A stretch of DNA of 64,000 nt from Acidobacteriota bacterium (GCA_004299485.1 SCQP01000014.1:1-64000); one strand, 5' to 3'. Positions 28,083 to 37,420 are shown, counted from the first letter of the stretch. Notes: generated by a model from the sequence alone, not told the origin. A program made the numbers and translations.

Positions 28083-28844
28083 CTACCTGCCTGCAGCGAG
28101 CCGCTGCGCCAGCCGTACGGGCAGACCGGCGGCAACGATCTTGGTCTGCGCCTGGGTGATGTCGTAGGGAACGCGGTGAAAGACGACGCGCCTGGTCTCG
28201 GTATTGTAAAGCGCGAACGCCGCCCGCCAGTCGCCGTCGCGTGGCTGGCCCACCGAGCCGGGATTGAGCAGATAGCGGCCGTCGGGCCGCAGCACCAACT
28301 CGCGACTGCTGGCGCGGGCGCTCGCGCCGGGCTTTTCTTCCGCTGCCGAGGGCAGCACCGCAACCTGATCGTCGGCCAATACGAATCCGCCTTGCACATG
28401 CGAATGGCCATACCAGCAGAGCGAGGTGCCGTCGGCGGCAAAGGCCCCGGCCGCCTGCACCGGCTCGAGTAAATATTCATCCTCGTCGAGCGGAGATCCA
28501 TGCACCAGCCGCGCATGGTCCCACGGCAGCGGTCCGGCAGGCAAATGGTCGAGCCAGGTGAGGTGTTCCGGCCGAAGGTTCTGGTGCGTCCACAGTGCCG
28601 CCTGTGCGGCCACGGCGTTAAAGCCGGCAATACCCTTGAGCGAAGCGCAGGCGCGATCGTGATTGCCGCGAATCACGGTTGGAGTATGGGTGTGCACCCA
28701 GGCGGCGGTTTCATTGGGATTGGCGCCATAGCCCACAATATCGCCCAGGCATAGACTGACGTCGTAGCGGCCGGCCGCAGCTTCCTCGACGGCCAACAGT
28801 GCCTCCAGGTTGGCATGGACATCGCTATAGATCAGCACCCGCAT
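28083..28844 (-). CDS. Metallophosphoesterase (YfcE/MJ0936-like)
   Basis: A 253-residue calcineurin-like phosphoesterase. The two-metal motifs are all visible: 'YSDVHANLEAL' (D-x-H), 'CLGDIVGYGANP' (G-D-x-V/G-G-Y), 'VIRGNHD' (G-N-H-D), 'LVHGSP' and 'WYGHSH' (G-H-T/S-H), and near the C-terminus 'LLNPGSVGQPRDGD'. This arrangement belongs to the family of predicted phosphodiesterases with the G-D-x-V-G-Y-G-x-x-P-N-E signature; some act on cyclic nucleotides or phosphoproteins, but substrate is unknown. It begins 13 bp after lpxD and is the last gene of a minus-strand cluster that ends at repeat copy A. Confidence 0.88.
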   Translation of the reverse strand: MRVLIYSDVHANLEALLAVEEAAAGRYDVSLCLGDIVGYGANPNETAAWVHTHTPTVIRGNHDRACASLKGIAGFNAVAAQAALWTHQNLRPEHLTWLDHLPAGPLPWDHARLVHGSPLDEDEYLLEPVQAAGAFAADGTSLCWYGHSHVQGGFVLADDQVAVLPSAAEEKPGASARASSRELVLRPDGRYLLNPGSVGQPRDGDWRAAFALYNTETRRVVFHRVPYDITQAQTKIVAAGLPVRLAQRLAAGR

Positions 28845-28857
28845 GTCTCGCCGCCCA

Positions 28858-29901
28858 TTATCGCCCGGAACGGCTCAAATTGCTCGCTGCATCGAGAGTG
28901 GCGCGAAGCTGGCGCAGCTCGCGCTGCATCTCGGCCAGGTGCTGGAAGGCGCCGGTGGCGCGCAACCACTGGGCGTGGGCAAAGGCGGGCGATCCGCTAT
29001 ACATTTTCCCCGCTTCCAGGTCGCCATGAGTGCCGCTTTGGGCAGTGACGATCGCTCCGGCGCCGATCGTGCAATGGCCGGCCACGCCCACCTGGCCGGC
29101 CAACACGGCGCCCGCGCCGATGCGGGTGCTGCCGGCAAGGCCTACCTGGGCGCAGAGCAGGACATCCTCGCCGAGGTCGCAGTTGTGCGCGATCTGGGTC
29201 AGGTTGTCAATTTTGACGCCATCGCCGATGCGAGTGACCTCGAGGCTGCCGCGGTCAACGCAGCTATTGGCCTGAATTTCGACACCGTTGCCAATCACAA
29301 CGGTGCCCACCTGTGGAATTTTGAGGTGGTGACCGTCACTGCCCGGGGTAAACCCAAAGCCATCCCCGCCGATGACCACTCCGGGTTGGAGCGTCACGTC
29401 ATCCCCGAGGACCGTCCCCTCGCGCACCACCACGTGCGCGTGGGCCAGCAAGCGTGCGCCCGCGATCACGTGAGGATAGAGCACCGCATGAGCGTGAATG
29501 ATGGCATCGGCGCCGACGTGGCAACCTTCCCCGATAACGGCGAAGGGGCCTACGTAGCAGCCCGGGCCCAGTTGCGCCGAAGGATGCACGCTCGCGTTGT
29601 GGTCTACGCCGGGCTCAGGCCGCCAGGGCGGCCGCAGCAGGGCGACGGCACGGGCGGCGGCCACCGCGGGATTGGCTGCACGCAGCAGTGCGCGGACTGG
29701 CGCTGCCGGTGCAGAAAAGTCCTCGCCGACGATCAAAGCCCCTGCACAGGAAGCTGCCGCCGCGGTGGCGTGCTGCCGGTCGGTGACAAAGCTCACGTCC
29801 GTCGGTTTCGCAGCCTCTAAACTGGCAATGCCGGAAAATTCGGCATCCGCTGGGCCCTCATAGCGGCATGCCAGATGGTTGGCCAGCTCGTCCAGTCGCA
29901 T
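28858..29901 (-). CDS. lpxD: UDP-3-O-acylglucosamine N-acyltransferase
   Basis: Third enzyme of lipid A synthesis; adds the N-linked acyl chain to UDP-3-O-acyl-glucosamine. The N-terminal uridine-binding domain includes 'ADAEFSGIASLEAAKPTDVSFV' in parts, and from residue 105 on the protein is a left-handed beta helix of hexapeptide repeats (VHPSAQLGPGCYVGPFAVIGEG and onward). The catalytic His is in 'IAHNCDLGE' and 'GGDGFGF' is the conserved LpxD loop. The C-terminal helix ends near 'EMQRELRQLRATLD'. The presence of LpxD shows that the organism makes lipopolysaccharide. Its ATG overlaps the stop of the preceding gene (TAATG). Confidence 0.95.
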   Translation of the reverse strand: MRLDELANHLACRYEGPADAEFSGIASLEAAKPTDVSFVTDRQHATAAAASCAGALIVGEDFSAPAAPVRALLRAANPAVAAARAVALLRPPWRPEPGVDHNASVHPSAQLGPGCYVGPFAVIGEGCHVGADAIIHAHAVLYPHVIAGARLLAHAHVVVREGTVLGDDVTLQPGVVIGGDGFGFTPGSDGHHLKIPQVGTVVIGNGVEIQANSCVDRGSLEVTRIGDGVKIDNLTQIAHNCDLGEDVLLCAQVGLAGSTRIGAGAVLAGQVGVAGHCTIGAGAIVTAQSGTHGDLEAGKMYSGSPAFAHAQWLRATGAFQHLAEMQRELRQLRATLDAASNLSRSGR

Positions 29902-30383
29902 TAGCCTTTTTCTCCTGATGGAAATAACCAGCGCTGAGCCTCGCTCCCGGCCCGGCGCCGCCGGGGCGGACGCACGACGCCGATGATCGAAAACTGCTCC
30001 AATGCCCCCCGCGGAATATAGACTCGCTGCCAGGAGCATTCCGCAAAGGGCGGCGTGAGCTCGACTCCCGCCTCCAGGTGCAGCAAATCGGTTGCCAGAA
30101 GTCCCTCCCGGGTCTGGTGGTCGAGCGTCCGGCAGCGCACGCGCACGCCCGGAAGCGGTACTGCGCCCCTGGGAGCTGGACTGGCTAGCATTTGAACGTT
30201 CACAAACTCCCCGACGAAATAGGCCGCGAGCAGTTGTTCGCCTGCGACCTCGACCTTGCGGCCTTGCGGCATCAGTACCTGGAACTGCCCCGCCGCACTC
30301 AGGGCTTCCGGTTCCACGAACCCAGCCAGGACGTGTCCGGAGCGCAGGCAGAGAACCAGTTTCTTGCGAATCGAGGGGTTCAA
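29901..30383 (-). CDS. Conserved hypothetical protein upstream of lpxD
   Basis: A 160-residue soluble protein, no signal peptide and no membrane span. The first 60 residues have an alternating strand pattern, 'RKKLVLCLRSGHVLAGFVEP', 'FQVLMPQGRKVEVAGEQLLAAYFVGEF', which resembles small beta-barrel domains that occur in Acidobacteriota and delta-proteobacteria next to regulatory modules (DUF6982-like). The second half has 'VRVRCRTLDHQTREGLL' and 'CSWQRVYIPRGALEQFSIIGVV'. Function unknown. The start is a TTG preceded by AAGGG; no ATG is available in this frame. Its overlap with lpxD suggests the two are translationally coupled, which would make it an envelope-related accessory gene. Confidence 0.6.
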   Translation of the reverse strand: MNPSIRKKLVLCLRSGHVLAGFVEPEALSAAGQFQVLMPQGRKVEVAGEQLLAAYFVGEFVNVQMLASPAPRGAVPLPGVRVRCRTLDHQTREGLLATDLLHLEAGVELTPPFAECSWQRVYIPRGALEQFSIIGVVRPPRRRRAGSEAQRWLFPSGEKG

Positions 30384-30502
30384 GCGATGAGTCCCTTGGC
30401 CATGAATACGGCTGGCATCGTTTTGCCAACTTTAGTATGATTCGTTCTGAATCGGTCTGAGTTCGTAATTAACTCATTCCCATTCAGCCACTTGGAGAAT
30501 GC
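30384..30502. other. Divergent intergenic region with a short inverted repeat
   Basis: The gap between the lpxD cluster and the recombinase gene contains GATTC-GTTCT-GAATC (30439-30453), overlapping a TATGAT (30436-30441). It could be an operator over a -10 box, but no -35 is visible at normal spacing. Confidence 0.3.
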
Positions 30503-31432
30503 GTGGAAACCTCCGTCACCATAGGCTGGCCTGATGCCATGGCCGGGTTCTTGGGCTGGGCCCGTGTCGAAAAAGGGTTAGCTCTCAACAGTTTAACAGC
30601 GTACACCCGCGATCTGGTCCAATTCACGAACTGGGCTGGCAGGCAAAGTCTGACACCTGCCACATGCCAAAGGGGCGACATCCAAGCCTACCTGCTGGCC
30701 CTGCACCGCCGTGGCGTGAGCGCCCGCAGCGCCGCGCGCCAAGCGGTGGCGATCAGGAACCTTTTTGGCTACCTGGTGCGGGAAAGCCGGTTGGAGCACG
30801 ATCCTGGGGAGAATATTCGCGCGCCACGTTGGGGCCACCCGATCCCGGCGGTGCTAGGGGTCGAGCAGATCGAAAGCCTGATCGGAACCACTGAACCGCC
30901 CGCAGGCGCCAGCGAGCGCCAGCAGGCGATGCTGGCACGCGATCGTGCCTGCCTGCACGTTCTCTACGGTTGTGGATTGCGCGTCAGCGAGGTGGTGGGG
31001 TTAAAGCTCAGCGATATCGACCTGCAGCAAGGTTTCCTGCGCTGCCAGGGCAAGGGCAACAAGCAGCGTTTAGTACCCTTGAACCGTCGGGCAATTGCGG
31101 CGCTGCGCGGGTATTTGACCGAGGCCCGACCGCGCCTGTTGGGCACTCGCAAATGCGGTGGGATGTGGCTCTTTCCGGGCACGGCCGGCAGACCCCTCAC
31201 CCGTCAAGCGCTCTGGCAGCGGCTGGTGCAGCTCAGCCGGCGCGCGGGGCTGCACGCCTACCCTCACCTGTTGCGTCACAGCTTCGCTACCCAGATGCTC
31301 GAAGGGGGAGCCGACCTGCGCAGCTTGCAGGCGCTGCTGGGGCACGCTGACATTCAAACCACGCAGATTTACACGCACGTCGCCAGCGGGCGGCTGCAGG
31401 AGGTCTACCGCGCGCATCACCCTCGCGCCTGA
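30503..31432 (+). CDS. Tyrosine recombinase XerC/XerD family
   Basis: Site-specific recombinase of 309 residues. The N-terminal SAM-like core-binding domain is typical (FLGWARVEKGLALNSLTAY, then a helix with 'RDLVQFTNWAG'). The catalytic domain has every key residue: R160 in 'CGLRVSEV', K184 in 'GKGNKQR', H255 and R258 in 'HLLRHSFAT', H281 in 'LGHADIQTTQIY' and the nucleophile Y290. The length and the spacing of these residues match chromosomal XerC/XerD, which resolve chromosome dimers at dif with FtsK. No flanking repeats or cargo suggest an integrase. I cannot tell XerC from XerD without comparison. GTG start with TTGGAG upstream. Confidence 0.92.
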   Translation: METSVTIGWPDAMAGFLGWARVEKGLALNSLTAYTRDLVQFTNWAGRQSLTPATCQRGDIQAYLLALHRRGVSARSAARQAVAIRNLFGYLVRESRLEHDPGENIRAPRWGHPIPAVLGVEQIESLIGTTEPPAGASERQQAMLARDRACLHVLYGCGLRVSEVVGLKLSDIDLQQGFLRCQGKGNKQRLVPLNRRAIAALRGYLTEARPRLLGTRKCGGMWLFPGTAGRPLTRQALWQRLVQLSRRAGLHAYPHLLRHSFATQMLEGGADLRSLQALLGHADIQTTQIYTHVASGRLQEVYRAHHPRA

Positions 31433-31440
31433 GCGAAGCC

Positions 31441-32850
31441 ATGGCCGACTACAACTTCCTTCTTACTACGCGCCTGAATCAGGATCAGCAGCTTGCGTTG
31501 CAAGTACTGCAAGGCATTTGCCAGCAGCGTCGCCTGAACCTGTACTTCACCGGTGGCAGCATGCGCGACCTGCTCACGGGGCAAGCCGTGCGGCTGCTGA
31601 ATTTCAGCCTGGAAGGCGACCCCCTGCCCCTGGAGACAGCCCTGGCGGCTGCCGGGGGTGAGCGATTGAGTCCGCTGCGGGAAACAGCCACGCTGTCGTT
31701 CAGTCTGCGCGGCTGCCGGATGCGGCTGCAGGCCGCGCGGCGGGACGGCACCGGTTCGGGCCCGGCTACCATCCACGATGACTTGCGCCGGCGTGGCCTA
31801 ACCCTCAACTCCATTGGCCTGTCGCTCAATCCCGGATCGCGCGGCTTGCCGCTCGATCCTTGCAACGGTGCGGCGGATATCGAGGCGCACCTGATCCGGA
31901 TGAATCACCCGTATGTATTCATCGAGGATCCCCTTGCCACACTTCGTGCCACGCGTTTGCGCACACGCCTGGGCTTTACCATCGAAGAACGCACGGCGGC
32001 CCGGATTGAGGTGGCGCGCGAGGAAGACTATCTGAAACAGGCGAGCCCTTCCGCACGCGGCCAGGAGTTGGAAGCCATTGCCTACGAGCCGGACCCAGCA
32101 GCCGTGCTGACGGCGCTGGAAAAAGAGCAATGGCTGACGGCCGCCTTTGGCCCCAGTGTCAAAACGAGCAAGATGAATCTGGCGGGCTTGGCCAAGCTGA
32201 CATCGGCCGTCGAATCCTGGGAACTACTGGGGTTGATGATTGACGTCGGCCTGGTGGCCATGCCGATGATGCTGGCAGGCTTGGCGCCGGCGGATCAAGC
32301 GCGGCTGGCACAGTGGTTGCCGAGCCGGCACTTGGCCTCCGGCTGGAAGAAGCTCATGGTGGAAGCGAAGGGTCTGGAGAAGCGGCTGCTGACTCTGAAT
32401 AGCGGGGGGAAATGGCTGGCGGCGGCGCAGGAGCTAATGGAGCATTGTTCCCCGGAAGCCGTGGTCTATGCCAGCATCGATCCGTCGGATGCAAAGGCCG
32501 GGAAGAAGCTGCGCGACTTCCATGCGCAGGCGTTGATTCAGCGCCAGAAATTGCCGCTGGGAGTTCTGCGGGCGCTCGGGCTGGCGCCGCGTTCGTTGCA
32601 ATCCGAAGAACTGCTACGGCCGTGGTACAAACGCCTGCTGGCGGGCGAGGACCTCACCGAAGCTGGGCTGAGCGAAGGGATTCGTACCTCGGCCCTGGCT
32701 CTGCGGCCTGTCGCAAACACGGCGCCAGAGCCAACGCACGAGTCAAAACCACCCAAGAAAAATATCGCGAGCGCCGCCAAAGTCATAGCAAAGCCAAAGC
32801 CAGCGGCTAAACCTGCTGCCCGGAAAATGGCCGCGCGCCGCAGGAAATAG
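31441..32850 (+). CDS. Poly(A)-polymerase/CCA-enzyme-like protein lacking catalytic acids
   Basis: A 469-residue protein with the order of a class II tRNA nucleotidyltransferase/poly(A) polymerase. Residues 38-43 (GGSMRD) and the following 'LLTG' match the G-G-x-V-R-D-x-L-x-G start of the head domain. The next strand should carry D-x-D, but here it reads L-N-F-S-L-E, so both metal-binding Asp residues are changed to Asn54 and Ser56. The R-R-D-F-T-I-N-A motif is also changed, to RRRGLTLNS (116-124). Downstream, 'EDPLATLRATRLRTRLGFTIE' still fits the family neck. The C-terminal 60 residues are rich in Lys, Ala and Pro. I predict an inactive, RNA- or nucleic-acid-binding relative; start and stop are intact, so it is not a pseudogene. 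Confidence 0.75.
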   Translation: MADYNFLLTTRLNQDQQLALQVLQGICQQRRLNLYFTGGSMRDLLTGQAVRLLNFSLEGDPLPLETALAAAGGERLSPLRETATLSFSLRGCRMRLQAARRDGTGSGPATIHDDLRRRGLTLNSIGLSLNPGSRGLPLDPCNGAADIEAHLIRMNHPYVFIEDPLATLRATRLRTRLGFTIEERTAARIEVAREEDYLKQASPSARGQELEAIAYEPDPAAVLTALEKEQWLTAAFGPSVKTSKMNLAGLAKLTSAVESWELLGLMIDVGLVAMPMMLAGLAPADQARLAQWLPSRHLASGWKKLMVEAKGLEKRLLTLNSGGKWLAAAQELMEHCSPEAVVYASIDPSDAKAGKKLRDFHAQALIQRQKLPLGVLRALGLAPRSLQSEELLRPWYKRLLAGEDLTEAGLSEGIRTSALALRPVANTAPEPTHESKPPKKNIASAAKVIAKPKPAAKPAARKMAARRRK

Positions 32851-32865
32851 TTCGGGAGTTTCGAG

Positions 32866-32980
32866 TGGCGGCAGCTTGGAGGAGCCCTGAGCGCCAGCGG
32901 ACGGACCCTGCCGGCACTCGAAGCCCGCGCTCCAAGCGACCAACGGGAGCGACCAGGGCAAAAAGTGGCGAGCCACTTTC
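32866..32980 (-). repeat. Dispersed ~115-bp repeat, copy B
   Basis: Read on the minus strand this is almost the same sequence as copy A, beginning with AAAGTGGCTCGCCACTTTT and ending near GCTGCCGCCACTCG. It lies between the nucleotidyltransferase-like gene and dnaE, both on the plus strand. The rest of the gap up to 33040 has short TTGAA-type simple repeats and no clear promoter. Confidence 0.85.
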
Positions 32981-33040
32981 GCGTTTCCAGTTTGGAGTGC
33001 GGGCTTGAAAGTTGAAGCTTGAAATTCGAAACTAGTAGCC

Positions 33041-36000
33041 ATGGATCCTTTCGTCCATCTCCATGTTCATTCCGACTATTCGTTGCTGGATGGCGCCTGT
33101 GACGTCACCAAGCTGGTGGCGCGGGCGAAGGATCTGGGCATGGGGGCAGTGGCGCTTACCGATCACGGTAACCTGTTTGGTGCCTATAAGTTCCACGCCG
33201 CCGCGCGCGCGGCCGGTATCAAGCCGATCATCGGCTGCGAGCTCTACATCTGCCAGAAAGACGACCACCGGGCGCCCCCGGAGGGGGACAGCTACAATCA
33301 CCTCATCGTCCTGTGCGAGAACGAACACGGCTATCGCAACCTGGTCAAGATTGTCTCGGAAGCCAGCCTGCAAGGGTTCTATTACAAGCCCCGCATCAGC
33401 AAAGCTTTTCTCGCGGAACACAGCCAGGGATTGATCGGCCTTTCGGCGTGCCTGAAAGGTGAAGTGCAGGAACTGCTCGGCGCCGGCAAGCCCCAGGATG
33501 CGCGACGGGTAGCCGGTCAGTACGGCGAGATCTTCGGCGCGAATCGCTTTTTCATTGAAATTCAGGACCAGGGACTGGAGCAGGAGCACCGCATCAAGGA
33601 CGAGCTGCTGGCGCTGAGCCGCTCACTGGCGCTGCCTCTGGTGGCGACCAATGATTGCCATTATCTCGCGCACGACGACGCGCAGATGCACGACGTGCTG
33701 TTGTGCATCCAGATGGGCAAACGTGTGCAGGATGCGAATCGAATGCGCTTCGGCAGCGATCAGTTTTATTTGAAGTCCGGGGCCGAGATGTTGCGGGTGT
33801 TTTCAGGCGTGGAAGACGCCGTGCACCGGACCGCCCAAATTGCCGAGCGCTGCGATTTTCATCTGCACAAGGTGGAGAACTCGTTCCCCGACTTTGCGGT
33901 GCCGGCGGGCATTACACTCGATGATTACTTCGAACAGGTGACGCGCGAGGGTATGGCGCGGCGCGAGAGCTGGATTGAGACGCGGCGGCAGCAGGGAAAA
34001 ACACGCTACCCGGCAGCGGCCTACCGCGAGCGCCTGGAGCGGGAGATAGCGGTGATCCGCGGCATGCGTTACAGCGGTTATTTTCTGATCGTATGGGACT
34101 TCATCCGGTTTGCGCGCGAACAAGGCATCCCGGTGGGACCCGGACGCGGTTCGGCGGCCGGCAGTCTGGTTTCGTATGCGCTAGGAATCACGGATCTCGA
34201 TCCGCTGGAAAATGAGCTCCTATTCGAACGTTTTTTGAATACGGAGCGGATTTCGATGCCCGACATCGACGTCGACTTCTGCATGAACCGGCGCAGCGAG
34301 GTCATTGACTACGTCACCCGGAAGTATGGCCGGGACAATGTGTCGCAGATCATCACCTTCGGCACCATGGCAGCGAAAGCGGCGATCAAGGATGTTGGCC
34401 GCGCCATGGACTTGCCGTATGGCGAAGTCGATCGCATCGCCAAGCTGGTGCCGAACCAGTTGAACATCACGCTGGCTCAGGCGCTGGAACAATCCCCGCC
34501 GCTAGCGGAATTGGTAGATACAGATCCGAAGACGGCCGAGCTGATTGCAGTGGCACAGAAGGTAGAGGGCTTGTGCCGCCATGCCGGCATGCATGCCGCG
34601 GGCGTGGTGATTGCGCCGCGGCCGCTGACCGAACTGGTACCGCTGTACAAGACCAACCGGGATGAAATCGTGACCCAGTTTGACATGACGGGGCTTGAAA
34701 AACTTGGCCTGCTCAAGATGGACTTTCTGGGATTGACGACGCTGACAATTCTGGATGAAGCGGTGAAACTCATTGCCGAGCATGCCGGGGTGAGCCTCGA
34801 TTTAGCCCACCTTCCGGAAGACGACGCCGCCACCTTCGAGCTCTTCTGCAAAGGCCAGACGTTTGGCGTATTTCAGTTCGAATCGGCGGGGATGCGGGAC
34901 ATCCTGCGGCGCTATCGGCCCAACCGGCTGAGTGACCTGACAGCCTTAAATGCCTTGTACCGGCCGGGACCGATTCAAGGCGGCATGATCGATGATTTTA
35001 TCGATCGCAAACTGGGCCGCAAGCCGATTGCCTATGCGCTGGAGGAGCTGCAGCCCATTCTGGAAGAGACCTTTGGCGTATTCGTCTATCAAGAGCAAGT
35101 GATGCAGGCAGCCAATGTGCTGGCAGGCTATACATTGGGGCAGGCGGATATTTTGCGCAAGGCGATGGGAAAGAAGAACCAGCAGGAGATGGACCGGCAA
35201 CGCGACAGTTTCCTGCAAGGTGCGGGCGCCCGCGGCTTGCCGCGGGCGAAAGTCGAAGCCGTCTTCGATCTGATGGCGCAATTTGCCGGCTACGGCTTCA
35301 ACAAGAGTCATGCTGCCGCCTACGGTTGGGTCGCCTTTCAGACCGCTTATGTAAAGGCCAACTACCCGGTGGAGTTCATGGCGGCGCTGTTGAACGCCAG
35401 CATCGCCTCGACCGACAGCCTGGTTAAATACATCAAAGAATGCCGCTCTATGCGCATCCCGATTTCCGCGCCGGATATCAATGTCAGCGGCGCCGGGTTT
35501 ACGCCCCAGCGCGACGGCATCCGCTTCGGTCTGAACGCCATCAAGAACGTGGGTGAGACATCGGTCCAAACGGTTCTGGAGGCGCGCGCGGCCGGCCCTT
35601 TTTGCGATCTAGGTGACCTGTGTGAGCGCGTAAGCGGCAAGGCCTTGAACAAGCGGGTCCTGGAGAGCCTGATCAAGGCCGGCGCCCTCGACGGCTTCGG
35701 ATCCCGCGCGGCTCTGGCGGCCGAAGCCGAAGCGGCCCTGGAGCGGGCCCAAAAAGCGGAAAAGGCGCGCCAGTCGGGGCAGCACGGTTTGTTTCTCAGC
35801 TTTGAGGAGCCGGCGTCGTCGAGCGCCCGCCGCCCGCTCCCCCAGGTTGCCGACTGGGATGAAGCCACGCGCCTGGCCCACGAGAAGGAAGTGTTGGGCT
35901 ATTACGTGAGCGGCCACCCGCTGGATCGTTTTGCCGACCGCTGCCTCGACCTGCAAACCATTGCGCTGGAGGAAATCGAAACTCGGGTACGCAGCCGCCA

Positions 36001-36538
36001 GGAGGAGATTTACGTGGCGGGAATTCTCTCGCAAGTGCAGACTCGGAAGAGCAAGAAGGGCGATCTCTGGGCTTCGGCAACGGTCGAGGACCTGACCGGG
36101 CGGCGCGAACTGCTTTGCTTTAGCGAGGCCTACCGGCGGCTGGATGCGCAGTTGCGGGCCACGCAGCCGGTGCTGGCGCGCGTGAGGGTCATGATGGAAG
36201 ACGGCCATGACGAGGGCGAGGAAGGCGATGGCGCCGGGCGCACCGCCAAGCTGCAGTTGCTCGATCTGCAAGATCTGGCCAGTGCGCCGGTGACACCTCC
36301 GCTCGGCCTGCGCCTGCGGCTGGCGCTGGACACGCTGGAGCCACCGGATCTCGAGCAACTGGCCAGCGCACTGGACGTGCCCGTGGGGACGGTCAAGCTG
36401 CATTTGCTAGCCTATTCAGAGCGGGAGCAGTTTGAGCAGATTCTGGAAATCGGCCGCGGGGTCAACGGCGATGCCGCTCTGCGCCGCCGGTTAGAGGCCA
36501 TTTGTGGCCCTGGTTCGGTACGGGTATTGGAGGCCTGA
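33041..36538 (+). CDS. dnaE: DNA polymerase III alpha subunit
   Basis: Replicative polymerase, 1165 residues. The N-terminal PHP domain is intact ('HLHVHSDYSLLDG', 'LTDHGNLFG', 'NDCHYL'), which may give intrinsic proofreading or structural zinc binding. The palm contains the catalytic acids in 'PDIDVDFC' near residues 408-412, preceded by 'GPGRGSAAGSLVSYALGIT'. 'YGFNKSHAAAYGWVAFQTAYVKANYP' in parts marks the thumb/finger region, then HhH, OB-fold ('EEIYVAGILSQVQTRKSKKG') and the C-terminal tau-binding region. The organisation is that of DnaE1-type polymerases. It starts an operon with accA (3 bp gap), a combination also seen elsewhere in bacteria, including E. coli. Confidence 0.97.
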   Translation: MDPFVHLHVHSDYSLLDGACDVTKLVARAKDLGMGAVALTDHGNLFGAYKFHAAARAAGIKPIIGCELYICQKDDHRAPPEGDSYNHLIVLCENEHGYRNLVKIVSEASLQGFYYKPRISKAFLAEHSQGLIGLSACLKGEVQELLGAGKPQDARRVAGQYGEIFGANRFFIEIQDQGLEQEHRIKDELLALSRSLALPLVATNDCHYLAHDDAQMHDVLLCIQMGKRVQDANRMRFGSDQFYLKSGAEMLRVFSGVEDAVHRTAQIAERCDFHLHKVENSFPDFAVPAGITLDDYFEQVTREGMARRESWIETRRQQGKTRYPAAAYRERLEREIAVIRGMRYSGYFLIVWDFIRFAREQGIPVGPGRGSAAGSLVSYALGITDLDPLENELLFERFLNTERISMPDIDVDFCMNRRSEVIDYVTRKYGRDNVSQIITFGTMAAKAAIKDVGRAMDLPYGEVDRIAKLVPNQLNITLAQALEQSPPLAELVDTDPKTAELIAVAQKVEGLCRHAGMHAAGVVIAPRPLTELVPLYKTNRDEIVTQFDMTGLEKLGLLKMDFLGLTTLTILDEAVKLIAEHAGVSLDLAHLPEDDAATFELFCKGQTFGVFQFESAGMRDILRRYRPNRLSDLTALNALYRPGPIQGGMIDDFIDRKLGRKPIAYALEELQPILEETFGVFVYQEQVMQAANVLAGYTLGQADILRKAMGKKNQQEMDRQRDSFLQGAGARGLPRAKVEAVFDLMAQFAGYGFNKSHAAAYGWVAFQTAYVKANYPVEFMAALLNASIASTDSLVKYIKECRSMRIPISAPDINVSGAGFTPQRDGIRFGLNAIKNVGETSVQTVLEARAAGPFCDLGDLCERVSGKALNKRVLESLIKAGALDGFGSRAALAAEAEAALERAQKAEKARQSGQHGLFLSFEEPASSSARRPLPQVADWDEATRLAHEKEVLGYYVSGHPLDRFADRCLDLQTIALEEIETRVRSRQEEIYVAGILSQVQTRKSKKGDLWASATVEDLTGRRELLCFSEAYRRLDAQLRATQPVLARVRVMMEDGHDEGEEGDGAGRTAKLQLLDLQDLASAPVTPPLGLRLRLALDTLEPPDLEQLASALDVPVGTVKLHLLAYSEREQFEQILEIGRGVNGDAALRRRLEAICGPGSVRVLEA

Positions 36539-36541
36539 GCA

Positions 36542-37420
36542 ATGGCGAATGAAACCCCATCAGCGGGTCGAGAGTCACCGGCGGCGAACGCGGTGCCCGA
36601 GGCACCGCTTCCGGATGCCGACAACGAAGCCTGGCAACGGGTGCTTTTGGCGCGCCATCCGCAGCGCCCCAATTTTCTCGACTGGGTTCCCCTGCTGTGT
36701 ACTGATTTTGCCGAATGGCACGGAGACCGCAGGTTCGGCGATGATGCCGCCATTGTGGCCGGCCCGGCGCGATTCCGGGGCAGGGAAGTGCTGCTCGTGG
36801 GGCAACAAAAGGGGCGGGATATCAAGGAAAAAATCAAGTGCAACTTCGGCATGCCGCAGCCGGAAGGCTACCGCAAAGCACTGCGTTTGATGGTCCTGGC
36901 GCAGAAGTTTGATCGCCCGATCCTGACCTTTATCGACACCAATGGCGCTTATCCGGGAGTGGACGCCGAAGAGCGTGGTCAGGCGGAAGCCATCGCCGTG
37001 AATCTGCGCGAAATGGCCAAACTGGGAGTGCCGGTGATCGCTACCGTCACCGGAGAAGGGGGCAGCGGGGGAGCGCTGGCGATTGCCATCGGCAATCGCG
37101 TCCTGATGCTGGAGAATGCCGTCTACTCCGTGATCACACCGGAAGGTTGCGCCAGTATTACCTGGCGCGATGCCAATTTGAAGGCGCGGGCGGCGGCGGC
37201 ACTCAAGCCGACGGCGAAGGATCTGCTCGCCTTGGGTCTGATCGACGAGGTGATTACCGAACCGGCAGGCGGCGCGCATACAGACCCGGCTGCGGCGGCC
37301 CAGGCGCTCGGAGACGCCCTGGAGCACCATCTCAACGACTTGAGCCGGTACAGCCGTGAGCAGTTGCGCGAGGACCGCTTCGCGCGCTTTCGCCGCATGG
37401 GCACGGAAGCATTGTCGTAA
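36542..37420 (+). CDS. accA: Acetyl-CoA carboxylase carboxyltransferase alpha subunit
   Basis: Half of the carboxyltransferase that moves CO2 from biotin to acetyl-CoA, making malonyl-CoA for fatty acid synthesis. The 292-residue protein has '[17 protein letters not shown]' (L-x-x-D-F-x-E-L/W-x-G-D-R), '[13 protein letters not shown]', the crotonase-fold '[23 protein letters not shown]' in parts, '[14 protein letters not shown]' forming the oxyanion region, and '[15 protein letters not shown]'. It is slightly shorter than E. coli AccA (319) because the N-terminal helix pair is reduced and replaced by a polar leader of about 25 residues. Its AccD partner is not in this window. Confidence 0.95.
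   Translation: MANETPSAGRESPAANAVPEAPLPDADNEAWQRVLLARHPQRPNFLDWVPLLCTDFAEWHGDRRFGDDAAIVAGPARFRGREVLLVGQQKGRDIKEKIKCNFGMPQPEGYRKALRLMVLAQKFDRPILTFIDTNGAYPGVDAEERGQAEAIAVNLREMAKLGVPVIATVTGEGGSGGALAIAIGNRVLMLENAVYSVITPEGCASITWRDANLKARAAAALKPTAKDLLALGLIDEVITEPAGGAHTDPAAAAQALGDALEHHLNDLSRYSREQLREDRFARFRRMGTEALS

Noticed and set aside
29902-30429. A 176-codon upstream extension in the lpxD frame.
   Set aside because: Its translation is Arg/Gly/Ser-rich without structure and overlaps the well-patterned gene 29901-30383; LpxD homology starts at 29901.
30503-31432. Integrase of a mobile element.
   Set aside because: No attachment-site repeats, tRNA gene or cargo are nearby, and the protein has XerC/D length and spacing.
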